Shown one piece after another: positions 5,277 to 8,056 of a DNA stretch of 8,056 bases (positions are counted from its first letter, which is position 1; each line of letters opens with the position of its first letter). The stretch is from contig MGNL01000071.1 of assembly GCA_001796785.1 (NCBI GenBank), positions 6,825 to 14,880 on the forward strand, in the 5' to 3' direction. The notes beneath the pieces were generated by a model that saw only the letters and a program-made list of their open reading frames with translations, searched no databases and was not told the origin of the DNA. This DNA comes from Chloroflexi bacterium RBG_16_51_16. Its GTDB lineage: Bacteria > Chloroflexota > Anaerolineae > Anaerolineales > Villigracilaceae. The position numbers were made by a program, and so were the translations under genes.

Positions 5277-6824
5277 CTATTTTTCAGGTGCACAATCCTG
5301 GTTGCGAAGCTCCTGTTTCGAGATCTTTCCCATCGCATTCATCGGCAGACTGTCCCGAAAGCGTATCACTTTCGGAGTTTTATAAGGTGCCAGCCTCGAA
5401 CGGCAGAACCTTATCAATTCCTCGGACGTTGAATGCTGCCCTGGTTTAAGCACGACGATCGCGGTCACACGTTCGCCCCAATCCTTATCCTCACAGCCGA
5501 TGACCGCGCTGACGGCAACGTCAGGGTGCTCGTTCAGGACGCGTTCAACCTCGGGAGGATAGACATTCATCCCGCCGCTGATGATCAGATCTTTCTCCCT
5601 TCCGACCAGGGTCAGGTATCCATCCTCGGAAAGGAATCCCAGGTCACCCGTTCGGAACCAACCCTCGGGCGTAAACGCCTGGGATGATTTTTGAGGTTGA
5701 TTCCAATAGCCCTTGAAAATGTTAGCACCGCGCAACTGCACCTCGCCTACCGACCCCGCAATGAGCTGCCCGCCTGTAGTAGTATCTGCGATCCTGACCT
5801 CCACTCCCGGCAGAGGTTTTCCCACGGAGCCTAACCGCCTTTCGCCATGTAGTGGGTTGGTGGTGTTCATTCCGGTTTCGGTCATTCCATACCGCTCGAT
5901 TAGTGTGTACCCGAATGTCTTTTGGAAACCTGTAAACACCTCGTCAGGCAGCCGATCCGAACCTGAGGTGATCAGGCGGAGGTGAGAAAGATCAAAATTA
6001 TTTGCATCCGGCATGTTAATCAACCGCCTGTGGATCGTGGGTACCGCCATAAATACACTGCATCGATTCTCAACCAAAGCTTGAAGTGTTTTTTTAGGAT
6101 CAAAGTCACGCAGCATCAATGCAGTCGCCCCGGCATACAACACACCATACAGGGCAACGAAGAGTCCATGGACGTGGAAGATCGGGAGCACATGCAGGAG
6201 CACATCCTCCGGCTGCCAACCCCAGGCAGAGTGCAGAGCCTGTAGATTTGAAGCCAGGTTGCCGTGCGTGATCTGGGCACCCTTTGGCTGACCCGTCGTG
6301 CCGCTGGTATAGATGATCACGGCGGTGTCATCCTGGTTTGGCTGGAAATAGCCAGCATTCTTGGTGATTGCTGATCCCGGAGTCGATTCTGGTGTCAGCA
6401 TTGCAAGAAAATTTTTCGGATCATCGGGATCGAGGAATATGCAATGTTCCAGGCTGGGTAAACGGTGAATGAACGATTGGAATTTAATCCGATTTAACTC
6501 AAGCGCAAACAAAAACCTGGCCCCCGAATCGCTGAGGAAATATTCGATTTCATCCGGTGGATAGGCAGGATTCAGCGGCAGCGAAATTCCACCCAGTCGT
6601 ACCGTAGCTAAATGAAGAACAATAAACTCGAGACTCTTGGTCAGCTGTAGCGCAACCCGATCACCTTGTTGGAATCCAAGGGTCCGAAGATAGTATTCAC
6701 TTCTTCGGACCAGGGACTCGAGCTCGGAATAGGTGACGCGCTGGCGGGGTGAATCGAGGAGTTCCAGCGCAAGTTTGTCCGGGTAAGCCCGGAAATTCTC
6801 AGCCAGGGTATCGAGAAATGACAT
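5277..6824 (-). CDS. AMP-forming acyl-CoA synthetase, malonyl-CoA synthetase (MatB/ACSF3)-like
   Basis: The protein has 515 residues, full length for the ANL adenylating family. It should activate a carboxylic acid with ATP to an acyl-AMP and transfer it to CoA in the cytoplasm. Visible motifs are the ATP loop YTSGTTGQPKG (172-182), YGMTETG (312-318), TGD (392-394), the hinge GREKDLIISGG (408-418) and PMNAMGK with catalytic Lys500. Three blocks are closer to malonyl-CoA synthetases than to generic FadD: LPIFHVHGLF (213-222), VPTIHRRL (261-268, with Arg267 where MatB has an arginine thought to contact the substrate carboxylate) and MTETGMNTTNP followed by GERR (314-330). No malonate decarboxylase or transporter gene is beside it, so substrate assignment rests on motifs alone; a short- or medium-chain acid ligase is the alternative. 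It starts 27 bases after the exonuclease gene with no Shine-Dalgarno, suggesting co-transcription. Confidence 0.93.
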   Translation of the reverse strand: MSFLDTLAENFRAYPDKLALELLDSPRQRVTYSELESLVRRSEYYLRTLGFQQGDRVALQLTKSLEFIVLHLATVRLGGISLPLNPAYPPDEIEYFLSDSGARFLFALELNRIKFQSFIHRLPSLEHCIFLDPDDPKNFLAMLTPESTPGSAITKNAGYFQPNQDDTAVIIYTSGTTGQPKGAQITHGNLASNLQALHSAWGWQPEDVLLHVLPIFHVHGLFVALYGVLYAGATALMLRDFDPKKTLQALVENRCSVFMAVPTIHRRLINMPDANNFDLSHLRLITSGSDRLPDEVFTGFQKTFGYTLIERYGMTETGMNTTNPLHGERRLGSVGKPLPGVEVRIADTTTGGQLIAGSVGEVQLRGANIFKGYWNQPQKSSQAFTPEGWFRTGDLGFLSEDGYLTLVGREKDLIISGGMNVYPPEVERVLNEHPDVAVSAVIGCEDKDWGERVTAIVVLKPGQHSTSEELIRFCRSRLAPYKTPKVIRFRDSLPMNAMGKISKQELRNQDCAPEK

Positions 6825-6851
6825 GAAGGTTATATCGGTTCGCTAGCCAGG

Positions 6852-7733
6852 CTACGATCTCCAGCGGGTGATCCGTAATGGCAGCTTCGTTTCCCCCCAT
6901 TCGTGACAGAAATCTTTCAAGCGTTCGTGTGCTCCGTGCCATTCGAGGTCTGCGAGTTTTTCCTTCAAGGGGACATCCTCTCGCAACGCTGCAAGCTTCC
7001 GGTACAACAGGACCTCCTTGCGATGCGAAGCCAGGCTAGCCGCCAGGCTGGCTGCCCGGCCAGCACTGATCGCGCTGATCCGCCATTTACCTGCATCCTC
7101 CGGGATCGATTCCAGGTGTTTATAGCGCGCCAGTACCGCAGAAGCGGATTTCGCTCCCCATCCGGGAACACCCGGATACCCGTCCGCGGAATCACCCACG
7201 AGGGCCAACCAATCTGGAATGGATGCCGGATGGACTCCGTATTTTTCAACGACTGCCGCTTCGTCGATCACGATTTCCCGCCGCCGGTCCCAGCAGACGA
7301 TCCGTTTACCAGAGACCAATTGGGCCAGATCCTTATCCGGTGAGCAGACCAGGACCTGTTTGACGGATTTATCCTGCGAGAAACGCAGGGCCGCGGTAGC
7401 GAGGGCGTCATCGGCTTCGAACTCGACCATCGGCCAGACGACCACACCGAGTGCTGCTACACCTTGCTCCGCCAGGGGAAACTGGGCTAACAGGTCCGGA
7501 TCAACGCCTTCACCGGTTTTGTAGCCGGCAAAGAGATCATTGCGGAAGGATTCGATGACGTGATCAAAGGCACACGCGACGTGGGTGACACCGGGTGAGG
7601 TTAACAGCATGTACAAACTTCTCAGTAACCCGAGGGTGGCACCGACCTCGCGTCCATCCGATGTTTTTTTCGGTGGTGCACCAAAATGATTGCGAAATAG
7701 TTCGTAGGTACCGTCAACAAGGTGAATTTTCAT
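6852..7733 (-). CDS. Free-standing 5'-3' exonuclease (PolA N-terminal / flap nuclease family)
   Basis: The protein has 293 residues, the size of the isolated 5'-nuclease domain of DNA polymerase I, with no polymerase part. It should remove 5' ends or flaps from DNA using divalent metal ions. All the family metal ligands can be placed: Asp7 (LVDG), Asp57 (AFD), Glu106-Ala-Asp108-Asp109, Asp133 and Asp135 (SPDKDL), and Asp181 and Asp184 in the helix-hairpin-helix start GDSADGYPG (180-188), followed by GWGAKSA. Arg64 and the Tyr71-Lys72 pair sit where the helical arch contacts DNA. An active nuclease is therefore expected. E. coli Xni (ExoIX) is a comparable stand-alone member, but the sequence does not justify that name. 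It is second in the leftward group, 37 bases after the PNPOx-family gene. The ATG at 7733 lacks a good Shine-Dalgarno; only GGAT about 14 bases upstream is visible. Confidence 0.93.
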   Translation of the reverse strand: MKIHLVDGTYELFRNHFGAPPKKTSDGREVGATLGLLRSLYMLLTSPGVTHVACAFDHVIESFRNDLFAGYKTGEGVDPDLLAQFPLAEQGVAALGVVVWPMVEFEADDALATAALRFSQDKSVKQVLVCSPDKDLAQLVSGKRIVCWDRRREIVIDEAAVVEKYGVHPASIPDWLALVGDSADGYPGVPGWGAKSASAVLARYKHLESIPEDAGKWRISAISAGRAASLAASLASHRKEVLLYRKLAALREDVPLKEKLADLEWHGAHERLKDFCHEWGETKLPLRITRWRS

Positions 7734-7770
7734 TTGTTTTAATATCCAGAGCTTGGTGAATGGTCAGATG

Positions 7771-8056
7771 TTATACACGGATAACCTGTTTTGGCTTGAA
7801 GCGCATCACCACCAGATCGTCATGCATCCACTCCGCGAGATACGCATCCGCGAGCTGGCGCGGCTCGTAACGATAGGTGATTTCCCTGAGCCAACGGTGT
7901 TGATCGTCCTCTTGGATGAAAAAATCGCCCTTCATGGTATAGCCTTCACTCCCGTAAGGATCTCCGCCGATCGTTACCGCACCTTTGGAATTAGATTGGA
8001 CATGTTTGATCTTTCGGGCAGTTCGCGAACTGAAAAAAACGAGCTCGTCCCCATCC
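7771..8056 (-). CDS. Pyridoxamine 5'-phosphate oxidase-family FMN-binding protein, 5' part missing
   Basis: Ninety-four residues and a TAA stop (7771-7773) are visible; the start lies beyond the right edge. The fragment begins DGDELVFFSS, then TARKIKHVQSN, GAVTIGGDPYG and GYTMKGDFFI. This order of strands and the Arg-Lys pair match the split-barrel FMN-binding fold of PNPOx-like proteins, where an Arg/Lys after the strand contacts the flavin phosphate. The end, LVVMRFKPKQVIRV, is the usual last strand. Members reduce or oxidise small molecules with FMN, F420 or related cofactors, and many are of unknown substrate; true PdxH function cannot be claimed. It is first in the visible leftward group, 37 bases before the exonuclease gene. 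A run of seven A (8033-8039 on the + strand) does not break the frame. Confidence 0.8.
   Translation of the reverse strand, partial: DGDELVFFSSRTARKIKHVQSNSKGAVTIGGDPYGSEGYTMKGDFFIQEDDQHRWLREITYRYEPRQLADAYLAEWMHDDLVVMRFKPKQVIRV

Noticed and set aside
6903..7343. Long open frame on the + strand opposite the exonuclease gene
   Set aside because: It has no recognisable domain and no ribosome binding site, and it lies wholly opposite a gene with a complete set of catalytic motifs; it is a shadow frame.
8033..8039. Run of seven A as a possible frameshift in the FMN-binding protein
   Set aside because: The frame stays consistent with the family on both sides of the run, so there is no sign of a frameshift.

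Overview
The window looks like chromosomal DNA of moderate GC content from a bacterium, most likely a Chloroflexota member of the Anaerolineae type. The main hints are the TPTPT-rich linkers of a membrane-anchored protein and the abundance of TPR proteins. This assignment is an inference from protein style only. No rRNA, tRNA, mobile element or CRISPR array was seen.

Left half (1-4301, + strand): three consecutive TPR genes form one transcription unit that enters from the left edge. The first gene (1-807) is cut at its 5' end. The second (841-2658) and third (2672-4156) each follow a strong Shine-Dalgarno sequence, with gaps of 33 and 13 bases. The unit ends at a perfect 14-bp intrinsic terminator (4253-4301). 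The genes share a building block: a module of three TPRs, 100 residues (300 bases) long, present five times with no insertion or deletion. Its middle repeat is always 37 residues instead of 34. In genes 2 and 3 a long acidic, probably disordered linker separates two TPR blocks, and the visible start of gene 1 is also acidic. With no enzyme domain and no export signal at the two visible N-termini, these are probably cytoplasmic scaffold or adaptor proteins. Their partners are unknown.

Right half (4336-8056, - strand): four genes run leftward, convergent with the TPR unit. In order of transcription they are an FMN-binding split-barrel (PNPOx family) protein cut by the right edge, a free-standing PolA-type 5'-3' exonuclease with all its metal ligands, an AMP-forming acyl-CoA synthetase most like malonyl-CoA synthetase (MatB/ACSF3), and a two-helix membrane protein with a Thr/Pro-rich stalk and an outside beta-rich domain. 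Gaps of 37, 27 and 62 bases allow a single operon, but the functions do not form an obvious pathway. None of the three visible starts has a good Shine-Dalgarno sequence, in contrast to the + strand genes.

The observation most worth following is the five-copy, indel-free tri-TPR module and the way it is shuffled between neighbouring genes with linkers of very different length.
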